Shown here piece by piece: positions 1 to 9,939 of a stretch of 64,000 nucleotides of DNA. The notes below the pieces were generated by a model. The model saw only the letters and a list, made by a program, of their open reading frames with translations, was not told the DNA's origin and ran no database searches. Every line of letters begins with the position of its first letter. Position 1 is the first letter of the stretch. Origin of the DNA: Diphasiastrum complanatum (taxonomy: Eukaryota > Streptophyta > Lycopodiopsida > Lycopodiales > Lycopodiaceae); assembly GCA_029204225.1 (NCBI GenBank), contig CM055102.1, positions 193,501 through 257,500 of the forward strand, written 5' to 3'. The translations under genes and the position numbers were made by a program.

Positions 1-435
1 TCTACCACCGACCATGTGTTCACACTTCGTGCTATCATTGAGGAGGCTAGATCCAGGCATGAGAGAGTCTATTGTTGTTTTGTGGATTTCAGGAAGGCTT
101 TTGACTCGTTCCACGTCATCTACTCCTCCAGCGGCTGAGGGATCTTGATTTTTCTACTGATACCATACTAGTCGTCATGGCACTTTATGAGCAGGTTTGG
201 GGATGCTTCAGATCAGATGAGATCTCTCAGAGAGAGTTAGGAGTACCATTGGGGTGAAGCAGGGTTGTTCCCTCTCCCCCCCCACTCTTTGGTCTATACA
301 TTGATGAGCTTGAGAGGGTCATCAACCAGGATGGTGGTATGGGCTGCAAGCTTGGTGATATACTCATTTCCATTCTACTTTATGCTGATGATGTAGCACT
401 ACTTTCTTCTTCTGGTGTGGGACTACAGCGGCATC
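1..435 (+). pseudogene. LINE copy A, reverse-transcriptase segment of ORF2 (5' part)
   Basis: This is part of the reverse transcriptase of a non-LTR retrotransposon, truncated by the window edge. The reading includes FVDFRKAFDS at about 77-106, GVKQGCSLS at about 250-280 and the catalytic LLYADDVALLSSS at about 376-415. The first two lie in different frames, so indels have broken the ORF. The same motifs occur in LINE copy B (7,790-8,130). The ORF stops at 435 where a Copia element has inserted and resumes in the same frame at 3,140 (codons for RHL then DTLQIF). It is a decayed copy and not expected to be active. Confidence 0.9.
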
Positions 436-1201
436 TGTCAGAAATGGTGAACTCCTGCAACTTTGTCGCAGCACGAACAAGACACGAAGGTCGAACGAGA
501 ACAATTCGCGACAATCAACGTATCTTTGACTCGAAGCACGAACGATTCGCGAATCAATCGCAAATCGTAAACACACCTCCATGACCGCAAATCGCAAAAT
601 GGACGCAAAATGAAAAGAACAAAACACACAAAGAGAAATCTTAGGCGCTGCTAGCTAGCAGCTCAACGGGCTTCATGCCCAGTTGAAATGAATAGCAACG
701 ACGTAGACTAACTAACTAGTTGATTAGCTTTAACTAGTCTTGTGATTCTACGTTTCGCTATCTTGTAAACTCCACATAGTGGAGGTATAAACAATCCTCT
801 CTAGATCATAATTGTAAGAAGAGAGATAGTGAATACAGAGATCTGTAAGAAACAGAGAGAGACGTAGCGAATAGAGTAAGAAAGCAAAATACCATAGTTG
901 AGCATGAAAGTCTGCCAACGAGCAGAACACAGTGAAAGAGCAGAGAGTCAATCCGCCAACGAGCGAGACACTGACGATCTCGCTCTAAAACCAAACTGAC
1001 AATATAGTCGCTCTATTTCGTGTATCTCTTGGCCTTGTGCTGTGTCTCTTGATTGCTAGAATAAAACATGTTCTGTGATGCGTAGTCGAGTGTCTGGGAT
1101 CCCGTAAAAGCTTCCGCACGAAAAGAAAATTCAAAGACAGAAAATTGTTCGCGAATCAGAAGAGAGGACGAACACGAAACAAGAAAAAAGCTTCCGCGAC
1201 A
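436..1201 (+). repeat. 5' LTR of the nested Copia
   Basis: This 766-bp LTR starts TGTCAG and ends CGACA. The end is fixed by the primer site beginning at 1202. Its last 136 bp (1066-1201) recur at 3001-3134 with about six substitutions and a 2-bp gap. The LTR contains a short motif around 'ccgccaacgagcgagac' that is also recognisable in the LTRs of the Copia at 45.5-52.3 kb, so the two families are related. Confidence 0.9.
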
Positions 1202-1214
1202 TGGTATCAAAGCC
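1202..1214 (+). other. Primer binding site (tRNA-Met type) of the nested Copia
   Basis: TGGTATCAAAGCC follows the LTR end directly. It matches the complement of the initiator tRNA-Met 3' end used by most plant Copia elements, apart from the usual one-base variation. Confidence 0.9.
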
Positions 1215-1266
1215 TACAGGTTATCACTACTGATATCCCAACAGTGATTCTTCCAGACAACACAAT

Positions 1267-3000
1267 ATGGCAACGACAATCCAGACCAAAGTAGCAATCA
1301 GTCTTGATGGTGCAAATTACAGAATCTGGAAATTCAAAATCAAAACACTCCTGAAGGGCGAAGGCATCTGGTCGGTGACCGAGCTCTCAGAGGTGCAGCC
1401 TCCAGAGGGAGACCCGAGGAGAGCTGAATGGATCAGAAAGGATGAGCGCGCAATGGCGATCATCGTTTCGTCCATAAATGAAGATCTCCTCATGCAGATT
1501 GAAGACTGCAAAAGAAGCCATGTAGCGTGGGAAAGATTAAAGCAAAAGTATGAAGTGAGAACTGCAGCTTCAGTCATGCACCTTCACAATCAGCTGCAAT
1601 CCGCACGGTGGGATTGCAACCAGTTAGATCAGCACGTTGAGAAGATCAGAACGATCTTCGCTCAACTCGTTGCATCAGGACAGGAGCACCAGGTCCCAGC
1701 ACTACAGCAGCTGAGATGCTCATACTGAGTCTACCAGATATGACATTCGACAAAGCAGTCAGTCTTGTCGCTGATGAGAGACTGATGAGAGACGAAGGAG
1801 AGGGAAGCAGTGATCAAGAGAAGGCTCTCTTCACGAAAGGAAGGATGAAGAACAAAAACAAGCCAAGATTCGAGATCTCCTTCCTGCGATCACTGCCACA
1901 AACCAAGACATACGGCCAACAAATGCTGGTTCAATCCAGCAATACCTTGCATGCACTGCAAGAAGAAAGGGCATTCTGCATACGACCGCAGATTCAACCC
2001 AAATACGAAAAACAAAGCTGAAAAGGCAAACGTTGCAGAGTCATCAAAGGATGCTGAAAAAGGTGACGAAGCTTTCACGATACTCGACGAAGCTTCGACA
2101 AGCTACTCTGAACACGACTACGATGTAGTCATCGATTCAGGAGCAACATGTCACATAACCTGCAACAAGAAGATCTTGATCAACTTTCGCAAACTCGAAA
2201 ACGACAGAGCAATGATTCTAGGCGATGGAAGCAGACACGATGTCAAAGGCATCGGCTCTCTACAGCTACGAACACTGTCAGGCCAAGCAGAGCTGCCAGG
2301 AGCACTCTATGTGCCCTCACTCAGAAAGAATCCGCTATCTGTCTCCAAGATGGCAGATCTAGGCATTCGAGTTTTGTTCGACGGCAACACTTGCCGTATG
2401 ATCGAGAAGACGACAAACAAGTTGCTGACGGTCAGATGCAGAGAAGAAATCTCTACCAGGCCAAAATAATCAGCAACTCTGAAAGCATATTAAATGCTTC
2501 AGAAAACGAAGATCAGCTCTGGCATAGAAGAATGTATCATCTGAACATGCGGAGCCTGTATGACATGAGCGGAAAGGACATTGTCACAGGTCTCAAGATT
2601 TCAAGGCCAGAGGCTGAGTTCTGCGAAGCTTGTCAGAAAGGCAAGCAACATCGGAATCCATTCACACACGAGGGAAGAAGAGCCAAAGAAGTTCTTGAGC
2701 TCGTCCACTCTGATGTGTGGACCGATGAAAACAGATTCGCTCTCAGGTTCGAGATATTTTCTAACGTTCATAGATGATTACAGCCGAATGACCAGGATCT
2801 ACTACTTGAAGAAGAAATCCGAAGTATTTGATTCTTTCAAGAAGTTCGTGGCATTCGCAGAGCGACACACCTCGAAAAAGATACAGATCCTTAGATCTGA
2901 CAATGGAGGTGAATACAAAAGCACAGAATTCTCAAGATTTTGCGAAGAACAGGGGATTGAACACCAGTTCACTCCTACATACACACCAGAATACAATGGA
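1267..3000 (+). pseudogene. Copia gag-protease-integrase polyprotein, frameshifted and truncated
   Basis: The gag (UBN2 type) starts at the ATG at 1267, with the segment GANYRIWKFKIKTLL. A first frame break comes near 1,700. A zinc knuckle at about 1,945 reads CMHCKKKGHSAYDR, so its last cysteine is replaced by arginine. The aspartic protease motif VVIDSGATCHIT is at about 2,125. After another frame break near 2,450 the integrase follows: the zinc-binding H/C region (LWHRRMYHLN ... FCEACQKGK), then LVHSDVW, FIDDYSR and LRSDNGGEY. The integrase ends at PEYNG, before the catalytic glutamate. RT and RNase H are absent. The element cannot move by itself. Confidence 0.88.
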
Positions 3001-3134
3001 ACATGTTCTGTGATGTAGTCGAGTGTCTGGGATCCCGTAAGAGCTTCCGCGCGAAAAGAAAATTCAAAGACAAAAAATGGTTCGCGAATCAGAAGAGAGG
3101 ACGAACACGAAATAAGAAAAAAGCTTCCACGACA
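3001..3134 (+). repeat. Remnant of the 3' LTR of the nested Copia
   Basis: These are the last 134 bp of the LTR, fused to the integrase reading frame. They align to 1066-1201 and end in GACA, followed by the target duplication GCATC. The join removed the second half of the element. Confidence 0.9.
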
Positions 3135-4538
3135 GCATCTAGATACATTACAGATCTTCGGAGACGTATTTGGTTTGACTATACACACCAGGAAAACCCA
3201 GATTATGATTTTTTATACTTCTAGGACCTTTATGCTGCGACAGGTATTCACTCTTAGGGGACAACCACTGGAGGTGGTATCCTCTTACACTTATTTCGGG
3301 ACCTCTTTCACTGGCCCTACGTTCAGTATGAGACATGCCGCTGCAGCTAGACTACGTAAGGGTCATGCCTCACTGATTAGTCTCGAGTGTTTCTATTTCA
3401 AGAAACACATTCGGGATGCTCCGAGTAAGTGTAACCTATTTGACACCATCGTTACACCCACATCTATGTATGTCGTAGAGGCTTGGTGTACTGGAATTCC
3501 TGAGTTAGAGTGGACTAATTTCTCTCGCCTACATATCAGTATGCTTTCACATATAATCCGGGTTAAGCCATCGGTTCCCCATCAGATTATACTTGCTGAG
3601 TTTGCGGTCTCTCCACTTCAGGTTGAGGCTATTTTCAGGTTGATCACATACATCCAGAGAGTGATGAGCCTTCCGATCTCACGATATCCTCATAAAGCTT
3701 TACTCTCCTCAGCAGCTTCATCATTTGGGACATCAGCTCTCATGGTACTCCCAAGCTTCTCGTCTCTTACGTATATATGGCATTGATATCTCTGATCTAC
3801 CAGAGGGATCTCATCAGTATCTCAGGGGGTTTATTTATCGTGCATATTCTCGAGTGACATGGCAGGGACCCTTGGGGGTCAAACCAGACTTCTATTGCGT
3901 CAGTTTCCTAGGCTTGATAGTGTTGGGGTTCCAGTTTTGCCTCGCTACTTGAATAGTGGACTTTCACATTGCCTTCGATTTACATTGGGACAGTTCCGTG
4001 TTTCCTCACATCAGTTGTATGTGGAGACGGGGCGTTTCCCAGGGCATCCCTCATATGAGCAGACTTTGTCAGTTGTGTACTTCAAGAGAGGTGGAGTCAG
4101 AGGAACACTTTTTATTTCGGTGTCCTATCTATTATGAGATCCGAGGACGCTATCATTGTCTTTTCCGGGATTCTCCAGTCACACTACGCTCACTTATTTC
4201 ATATGCGGACCCACGTTGTGTGGCATTGATGTTACGTGAGATGTTCTTGTGATCACCCCATTCAGCAGACTCAGATTACTTCCTTTTTCTCGAGGAGACG
4301 ATCGAGAGCAAATGGTGATGCCACCAACATTTTGTCAGAGGATGAGTCAAACATCTTATCTAGGGACGTTCATCGACATCGTCGACAGTGCATTGCTCCT
4401 AGACCACTCATTATGGCTACACGGAGACCTTGCAGATCTAGATCTCATGTACGCAGGCCCACTTCATCAGCTCCTACATCGTCTTCATCATCATCTACTA
4501 TCCTTGCTTTCTTCTACACTGGTCCGGTGGTGACATGA
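3135..4538 (+). pseudogene. LINE copy A, 3' part of ORF2
   Basis: This continues the ORF2 interrupted at 435. The protein reads LTIHTRKTQIMIF at about 3,173 and then the conserved thumb-like region (SYTYFGTSF, RLRKGHASL). Near the C-terminus it has a zinc knuckle at about 4,063-4,126 (CQLC ... EEHFLFRC, CCHC type) followed by YEIRGRYHCLF. Frame breaks lie near 3,785, 3,950 and 4,245. After the last shift the frame starting upstream of 4,263 carries QTQITSFF (4,266-4,289), a PCNA-interacting-peptide-like motif. A basic, serine-rich C-terminus ends at 4,538. The copy is decayed. Confidence 0.88.
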
Positions 4539-4790
4539 CATGACCTCCCATATATTTTGGATGGTTATTGCACAGCCTATTTATAGTACCATGTACCTGT
4601 ACCTTATCTCAGTTTCTCATGTCTTGATGACAGAGGAGAGTCTGTTTATTTGTTTAGTCTTGATAGGATACTATTTAGTAGTTGTATTTGTTGTTTATGG
4701 AGACATTTATTTGCTCCTTTCAATATCTATCACACTTGAGATGTACTTACTTGGTCTTATGTGCCTTTTGGCATTCAAAAGATGTTAATA

Positions 4791-4872
<82 letters not shown>
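4539..4872 (+). repeat. LINE copy A 3' UTR, terminal hairpin and (CT)n tail
   Basis: The UTR is about 250 bp. It ends in a conserved block: TCTTATGTGCC, a stem-loop TGCC-TTTT-GGCA at 4,762-4,773, AAAAGATG and TTAATAAAG, which includes AATAAA. The tail is an uninterrupted CT run from 4,794 to 4,872, not poly(A). Copies C and E end with the same block. The 5' UTR of LINE copy B begins at once after the tail. Confidence 0.85.
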
Positions 4873-4876
<4 letters not shown>

Positions 4877-5035
4877 TTGCGCGCCCACCCGCCCGCCTGG
4901 CGCTGCTGTCCGCCCTGCTGGCGCTGCAGTGCTGACCTTCGCACCTGCCCTACGCTGCCCTGCGCTGGTCTGCGCTACTGCGCTGCTACGCCTGGCCGTT
5001 TGTCTACACTGTCCTCCATTTGCTTACCGCCTCCT
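4873..5035 (+). other. LINE copy B 5' UTR
   Basis: This is a GC-rich leader of about 160 bp with repeated 'gcgctg' and 'cctgc' words between the CT tail of copy A and the ORF1 start. Its 5' boundary is inferred from the end of the CT run, so it is uncertain by a few bases. It may contain the internal promoter expected of a LINE, but no specific element is recognisable. Confidence 0.6.
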
Positions 5036-5956
5036 ATGGCACCTAAGAAAAAGGGGGGTGTTCTTACACCCCCCTCCCTGTTGGACACCCCCCCATCACC
5101 GGTAGTGATGGAGGAGCCGTCTTCGGTGATAGAAACTAGTGACATTCCTGTCAACATGGCTGCCATTGACTACACTCCTTCCAAACCTACCGAAAGTCTT
5201 TTTGCTTATGATCTTAGTTTTATCCGACAAGAAATTCTTGGACTTAAGAAACAACTACACCTCTTTGAAGCTGAAAATAGCAAGTTAGCTAAGGATCTTT
5301 TTGGTGTCACGGAACGTGTGGAGCAGCTTGAGCAAGAAAATATATATCTTAAGCAACGAATTGCAGAAAAAAGTGCCTTGGAGGAGACTTCCAACAAGAT
5401 CAATAGCTTGGAGAAACAAGTCGAGGAGACGAAAACGTGGGCAGCACTCTTCAAACCGGATGATATGGGCAGCAAACTCTCATCACTCGCAAAACAGGTT
5501 GAAGAAACGACATCGATCCTTAAGCAAGGTAATCACTCTCAGATTTCATCTTTTCCGAAGGAAAACGATTTGGAGACAGTTTTGGGTGAACAAGCCAGAA
5601 GGGCCAAAAAAGCCTTTAACATTAGAGTAAGAGGCATTGCCAATGGTGGAAAACCGTTGGAAGAAGCTACGGATTTGCTCATTTCCAAGTTATCTCATGT
5701 GGCTGATGGTTTTGATACTGCTTGGCGTAGTAAATTTGATGACAATGTTTTGTTTATCAAGTTCCGCTCGCTTTCACAACGCAATGCTGCCCTTCGGCTT
5801 AGGGCAAAGCTTAAAGGTACTTTCATTTATATGGATGATGACTTAACAAATACTCAATGGTTGGCAAGAAAAAAGATTATCCTTGAAGCGAAAGAGAAAG
5901 GGCAAAGGGTTGTTTTTATTGACGGGAAACCGAGATTTTTCGACCTTCCACAATAG
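5036..5956 (+). CDS. LINE copy B ORF1 protein (coiled-coil, RRM-like nucleic-acid chaperone)
   Basis: This is a 306-residue ORF without frame breaks, beginning MAPKKKGG. The first 40 residues are basic and proline-rich. A long heptad-rich coiled coil follows at roughly residues 55-170, with segments such as LGLKKQLHLFEAENSKLAKDL. An L1-ORF1-like RNA-binding domain starts at FNIRVRGIANGG (about residue 198). LINE ORF1 proteins trimerise and coat the element RNA. I chose this ATG because it follows the GC-rich leader and starts the basic N-terminus; longer reading upstream runs through the CT repeat. The stop codon is UAG at 5,954-5,956 and ORF2 continues in the same frame. Confidence 0.85.
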   Translation: MAPKKKGGVLTPPSLLDTPPSPVVMEEPSSVIETSDIPVNMAAIDYTPSKPTESLFAYDLSFIRQEILGLKKQLHLFEAENSKLAKDLFGVTERVEQLEQENIYLKQRIAEKSALEETSNKINSLEKQVEETKTWAALFKPDDMGSKLSSLAKQVEETTSILKQGNHSQISSFPKENDLETVLGEQARRAKKAFNIRVRGIANGGKPLEEATDLLISKLSHVADGFDTAWRSKFDDNVLFIKFRSLSQRNAALRLRAKLKGTFIYMDDDLTNTQWLARKKIILEAKEKGQRVVFIDGKPRFFDLPQ

Positions 5957-6007
5957 GAACTAGGGGCCCCCGGATATAGAAGCTACCCGAGATCCCCTAC
6001 CAATTTG
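5954..6007 (+). promoter_or_regulatory. ORF1/ORF2 junction with in-frame UAG and possible stem
   Basis: ORF1 ends CAA UAG and the same frame stays open from 5,957 through all of ORF2. TAGGGG (5,961-5,966) can pair with CCCCTA (5,994-5,999) just downstream of the stop. The first in-frame ATG of ORF2 is at 6,245, inside the endonuclease. LINE copy D has the same arrangement with a much stronger hairpin. Suppression of the stop, or reinitiation at a non-AUG codon, are possible; neither is shown. Confidence 0.6.
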
Positions 6008-8155
6008 AGACTTGGCTTCTGGAATTGTAATGGTTTTTTATCTTCGTCATCAGCCGGAGACTTTGCTGATTTTATTAGAAAATGCGACATTTTGTTGTTG
6101 GCTGAAACTCATGAGTCCTTATATCATCCTCTTCCAAATATACAGGAGTACTCTTGGCATTCTGCTTTTCGTCCATTTGTTAGGGGAAAAACTTGTCGAG
6201 GATCTGGAGGAGTAGCTTGTTTATACAGAGACACCACAGTTCAGATGGTTAAACAAGATCCATACGCTCGCTATATTTGGTTACACATTATTGGCTCACT
6301 ATTGGGATTACCTCAGGACATCTATATAGCTGTATGCTATTTTGCTCCACAGACCTCAGTGTTTGCTGAGTTTGGCGGGGACCCTTTTCAGGCTCTCTCA
6401 GATGATATTGCTATCTTTTCTCAGCAGGGTTCCATTTTACTAGCAGGTGATTTCAACGCCCGCACAAGCTCTAGACAAACCGAATTTCATGCAGCTACGG
6501 ATCTTCTCAGGCTTTACCCTTTGGATATGGGGCTAGACCGGGTATCACAGGATGCAGACACTCCAGCTACATCTTTCGGGGAGCAGTTGATCACTCTAGC
6601 AGAGACACATGCTCTTGCCATTTTGAATGGCCTCACACAGTGGCCTTCCTCATCAGCATATACATGCTATCCTCATGGTGGAGGACATAGTGTGGTCGAC
6701 TACTTCATTGGATCACCTGCTTTGATCTCTCACATTTCTGATTTCTCCATTACACCCCCTACCATTTCCGATCACTCACTCTTACACATCTCACTTGGTC
6801 ACATAACCTCTTCTTTGCAAGTTTCTTGCTCTCTTCCCACTCATAAACGTATTCCTTTCACCCAATCTGGATTCACTAATTACACCACAATCTTATCCCA
6901 ACTACTCGCTAACTTCCCGTTCATGGCACCAATTGACCAGCAAGCCACTTTTCTCTCTACATCCCTCTTAGCTGCTGCTTCCTCATCCTTCCCCACCAAA
7001 ACGACATCATCTCACAGAAGTGTTCACAACAGATGGTATGATGCAGAATGCCGCTCTCTTCACAATCATGTGACATATGCCAGGTCACACTCCCCTGCCA
7101 CACTCAAACAATGCCAGAAAGAATATCATAGAACCACCAGAACAAAGAAGATCAAGTACCTACAATCACTCTGCCAAAAAATGATCAACTCTTTAGATTC
7201 ACCCTCCTCCTCTTTTTTCTGGAAACATTTCACCAGACACTCTTCAACATTGGCCCCCATAGCCATCGAATCCTGGATCGAGTATGCCACGGAGTTATAT
7301 ACCACGGACTCTCCTCCTACCTCACTCTCACCGAGACCTGACCACTGCTCACTTTTCACCCCTGACATGGTTGAAAACGCCATTAAACATGCCAAACTAA
7401 ATAAAGCCACTGACTATGACTCCTTAAGTGTAGACTTCCTAAAGCCCATAGCACATCTCATCTCCCCTTACATTGCTCATGTTTTTAACACAGCTGTTAC
7501 TTCTGGTTTTCCTACGGCTTGGTGTACTAATATCCTTCACCCCATCCTCAAGGCAGGTGATCCCATGAATGTAGGAAACTACCGCACCATTATGATTGGC
7601 CACACTCTGGCTAAGATATATGGCTCTATACTACAGACAGTTACTGGATCTTTTGCTGAAACTAAGGGTTTACACGCTATGGGTCAAGCTGGTTTCAGAC
7701 CGGGATATTCTACTTCAGACCAGATCTTCATTTTGAGATGCATTATTGAGGAGGCTCGACATTGGAAACAGAGAATTTACTGTTGCTTTGTGGATTTTCG
7801 CAAAGCTTTTGACTCTGTTCCACGACATCTTCTTTTCCAGAGACTGTCTTCACTTGGCTTTTCAGAGGATACTATTGCTGCGATCATTACTTTATATGAG
7901 CGAGTCTTGGCACGTTTCAGAGATGGTAGTGGCTGGTCCTCACAGATACATTCTACCATTGGTGTGAAGCAGGGTTGCCCCTTATCACCCACTCTTTTTG
8001 CACTATATATAGATGACCTCGAGCGGATTATTCGCGAGGAAGGTGGAGAGGGCTGTCCCCTAGCAGACATTATTATCCCCATTCTCTTGTACGCTGATGA
8101 TGTGGTTCTCCTCTCATCCTCTGCAGCTGGTTTACAGAGTCACCTTTCTGCTTCA
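5957..8155 (+). pseudogene. LINE copy B ORF2: APE endonuclease and reverse transcriptase, cut off after the YADD motif
   Basis: This is an open frame of more than 700 codons with no internal break. The endonuclease runs from LGFWNCNGF (about 6,010), with LLLAETH, LLAGDFNART (about 6,440), VVDYFIGS and TISDHSLLHISL (about 6,765): the asparagine, glutamate, aspartate and histidine motifs of APE-type nucleases. The reverse transcriptase has YCCFVDFRKAFDSVPRH (about 7,780), GVKQGCPLSPTLF (about 7,960) and ILLYADDVVLLSSS (about 8,080). Homology to copy A ends at about 8,155 after GLQSHLSAS; the next bases are unrelated. The missing C-terminal third resembles what is found inverted at 12,828-11,375. 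No ATG precedes the endonuclease motifs. Confidence 0.88.
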
Positions 8156-8538
8156 CATGCGCGCGCAGGCCCGCAGATGCTGGGGAAATTTATTTTATTT
8201 ATTTAATTTTTTGCAAGAAAATTTTTTAGAACTGCAAAAAAAAATATCAGCTTCCGAGTCCTCAAACCAAGACCAAAAAATAAAATCAGTTTTTGAAATT
8301 TTAAAAACCGTAAAAAAAGTTAGAAAACCGACAAACTTCCACCATAGTTAGCAAAGGTGGTTCGTTTTCTATCAAAACGACCTCGGATTGAGACGAACCA
8401 AAAGGCAAAGTTGTTCAGTTCAATCCAACGAATACAACTAAGCCTTCAGAAAACATCAGCCAAAAGCTTAAACCAACCAAAAACGTAAGTAAGAACGATT
8501 GCACCTTATACACAATGATGGATGGGTCTGATACCAAA
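8156..8538 (-). mobile_element. Leader of an unclassified LTR retroelement with primer binding site
   Basis: The plus strand reads TCTGATACCA at 8,527-8,536. The minus strand is therefore TGGTATCAGA, a tRNA-Met-type primer site lying two bases inside the LTR at 8,539-9,056. The remaining 370 bp is A/T-rich without a recognisable coding region. The element breaks off at 8,156 against LINE copy B, so only its 5' LTR and leader are present here. Confidence 0.65.
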
Positions 8539-9056
8539 TGTTAGAATCCCCGCCGGTCATCGCTAAAGCACAAACAGGTGATGAACGCTACGTTACCGCC
8601 CAACCATAGAGGTACTGCCACCTCACCCCCCGTGCACTGGAGCTATAGACCACCATCAAGCAAGCTCGGATCTCATGTAAGCCATGGTGTCCCATACCAC
8701 CATGCCTTACCCTTGACCCTCGCCTACCTAGATTTTGAGGCCTAGATACTCATCCTGACCTAACCACCAGTGGAAGAGCTCTTCATTCTCCAGAAGAGAA
8801 TGAATACCCAGCTCATGGAGATCCACCTCTAGATACATAGTCCAGATGGGTCATCTTCGTCCATAGGAGTCACGCATGACCAACGACACGCGGCAGTTGT
8901 GCACTTTGACGCGGGTCCATAACAACGAGTCACTGCACGCCAATAAGACACTGACACGTGGCACCCAAAGACCTATAGCTCCAGATCAGCGTTCCGTCCC
9001 ATAACTGAGACCGTCACCTCAAGTTTCCTGTTGCGTGCCCTTATGGGTACGTAACA
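8539..9056 (-). repeat. LTR (518 bp) of the minus-strand element
   Basis: The LTR is bounded by TGTTA at 8,539 and TAACA at 9,052-9,056, a perfect 5-bp inverted repeat, next to the primer site on its left. The right flank is the endonuclease coding region of LINE copy D, into which the element inserted. The second LTR and the matching target duplication are not found in the window. Confidence 0.75.
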
Positions 9057-9939
9057 CGGTCCATCCTCAGAAATCCTAGTGATCCCCAAGCTGTCACTAT
9101 CAAGGGTGTGAACTCGGAGCTGATCTGGAGAGTCATGGAACTCTGTCTATCGTGAAGCTGTTCGGGCATTAAAATTCCCAGTGAGGAAAATATGCCCCCG
9201 CTCTGCAAATCTGATGATGTCCACTGAAAGTTCCGAATAAGGTGAGCCAACACCCTCAACAAAAGAAGAGGACTCTGGAGCAAAGTAGCAAGCAACAATG
9301 AAGATGTCCCCGTCCAAACCAATCTCTCGTCCTATGATACGAATCCAGATATACCGTGCATGCTCATCGTGTCTGAGAACTCAATCATCTGATGAAGGGA
9401 CTCTCTGTAGAGACAACCCACCCCTCCCGAATATACTGAATCCCATCTGTATCCCGGGAAGGTGGGTAATCTGCGCTTCTGATTCTCCATGAAAAACAAT
9501 AGGTCTCGTCCAGTGATAAAGTCAATTAGGTCACCTGCTGTAGAGGATGAGTGGATGCCATCACAGTTCCATACCCCAATCTGAAGATGGTATGGATGGG
9601 GCCCCGGGATGCTCCCAATCCCGGGGGCCCCAAACCCCTAGCTCTGGGAACTACTATGAGTGCCAACAACAAATCGTATCTGACCATCACGATAGATGAC
9701 CCGTCTACTTGTCTCTCGGGCATCCTGGAAGGCTTTACGCCTCTCCTCAACCTGAATATAATATGGTAGTGCCGCGTAGTTTGGCTCTACAGCGTAAAGC
9801 CTCTCTATGACTGGCTAAGGATGTGAAGCGAATGATCAGTGTAGCTGCATCTCTGGTGGTCCTCCAAGCTGTATCTAGCCCATCTGTCACATGTCCTAGA
9901 GTGGTCTCGAGAAACCTCGTAGCTTCGGCAATGACATCC
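9057..9939 (-). pseudogene. LINE copy D: end of ORF1 and start of ORF2 endonuclease
   Basis: On the minus strand this reads the ORF1 C-terminus (EATRFLETTLGHVTDGLD, homologous to copy B) and a UAG at plus positions 9,638-9,640. The same frame then continues into ORF2: LQIGVWNCDGIHSS and, after frame breaks, GNFNARTASR. Homology to copy B ends at 9,057 where the LTR above begins. ORF1 has a one-base frame break near 9,747. The copy is clearly diverged from copy B, which makes the shared UAG arrangement informative. Confidence 0.82.
9598..9640 (-). promoter_or_regulatory. ORF1/ORF2 junction of LINE copy D: in-frame UAG and strong GC hairpin
   Basis: On the minus strand, CAG AGC UAG is followed after six bases by a near-perfect 13-14 bp inverted repeat (plus 9,618-9,631 with 9,598-9,610; 7-base loop at 9,611-9,617). 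The frame stays open across it into the endonuclease. No AUG lies between the UAG and the WNCDG motif. It corresponds to 5,954-6,007 of copy B. Confidence 0.65.

Larger units (their letters stand above)
436..3134 (+). mobile_element. Internally deleted Ty1/Copia retrotransposon nested in LINE copy A
   Basis: The element is bounded by TGTC...GACA ends and an exact 5-bp target duplication, GCATC, at 431-435 and 3135-3139. It has a complete 5' LTR (436-1201), a tRNA-Met-type primer site directly after it, and gag, protease and part of integrase. The integrase reading then runs straight into the last 134 bp of the 3' LTR. The rest of integrase, all of RT/RNase H and most of the 3' LTR are missing. 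Removing the element and one GCATC restores the LINE reading frame across the site. Confidence 0.93.

Noticed and set aside
1202..1214. tRNA gene suggested by tRNA-Met-like sequence here and at 47,161, 31,696 and 8,527
   Set aside because: Only the short primer-site complement is present, next to LTR ends. No cloverleaf can be drawn.
4682..5035. A longer LINE ORF1 reading that starts upstream and runs through the CT repeat (Leu-Ser repeats)
   Set aside because: The repeat simply lacks stops in that frame. The basic MAPKKK start at 5,036 after the GC-rich leader is the likely ORF1 start.
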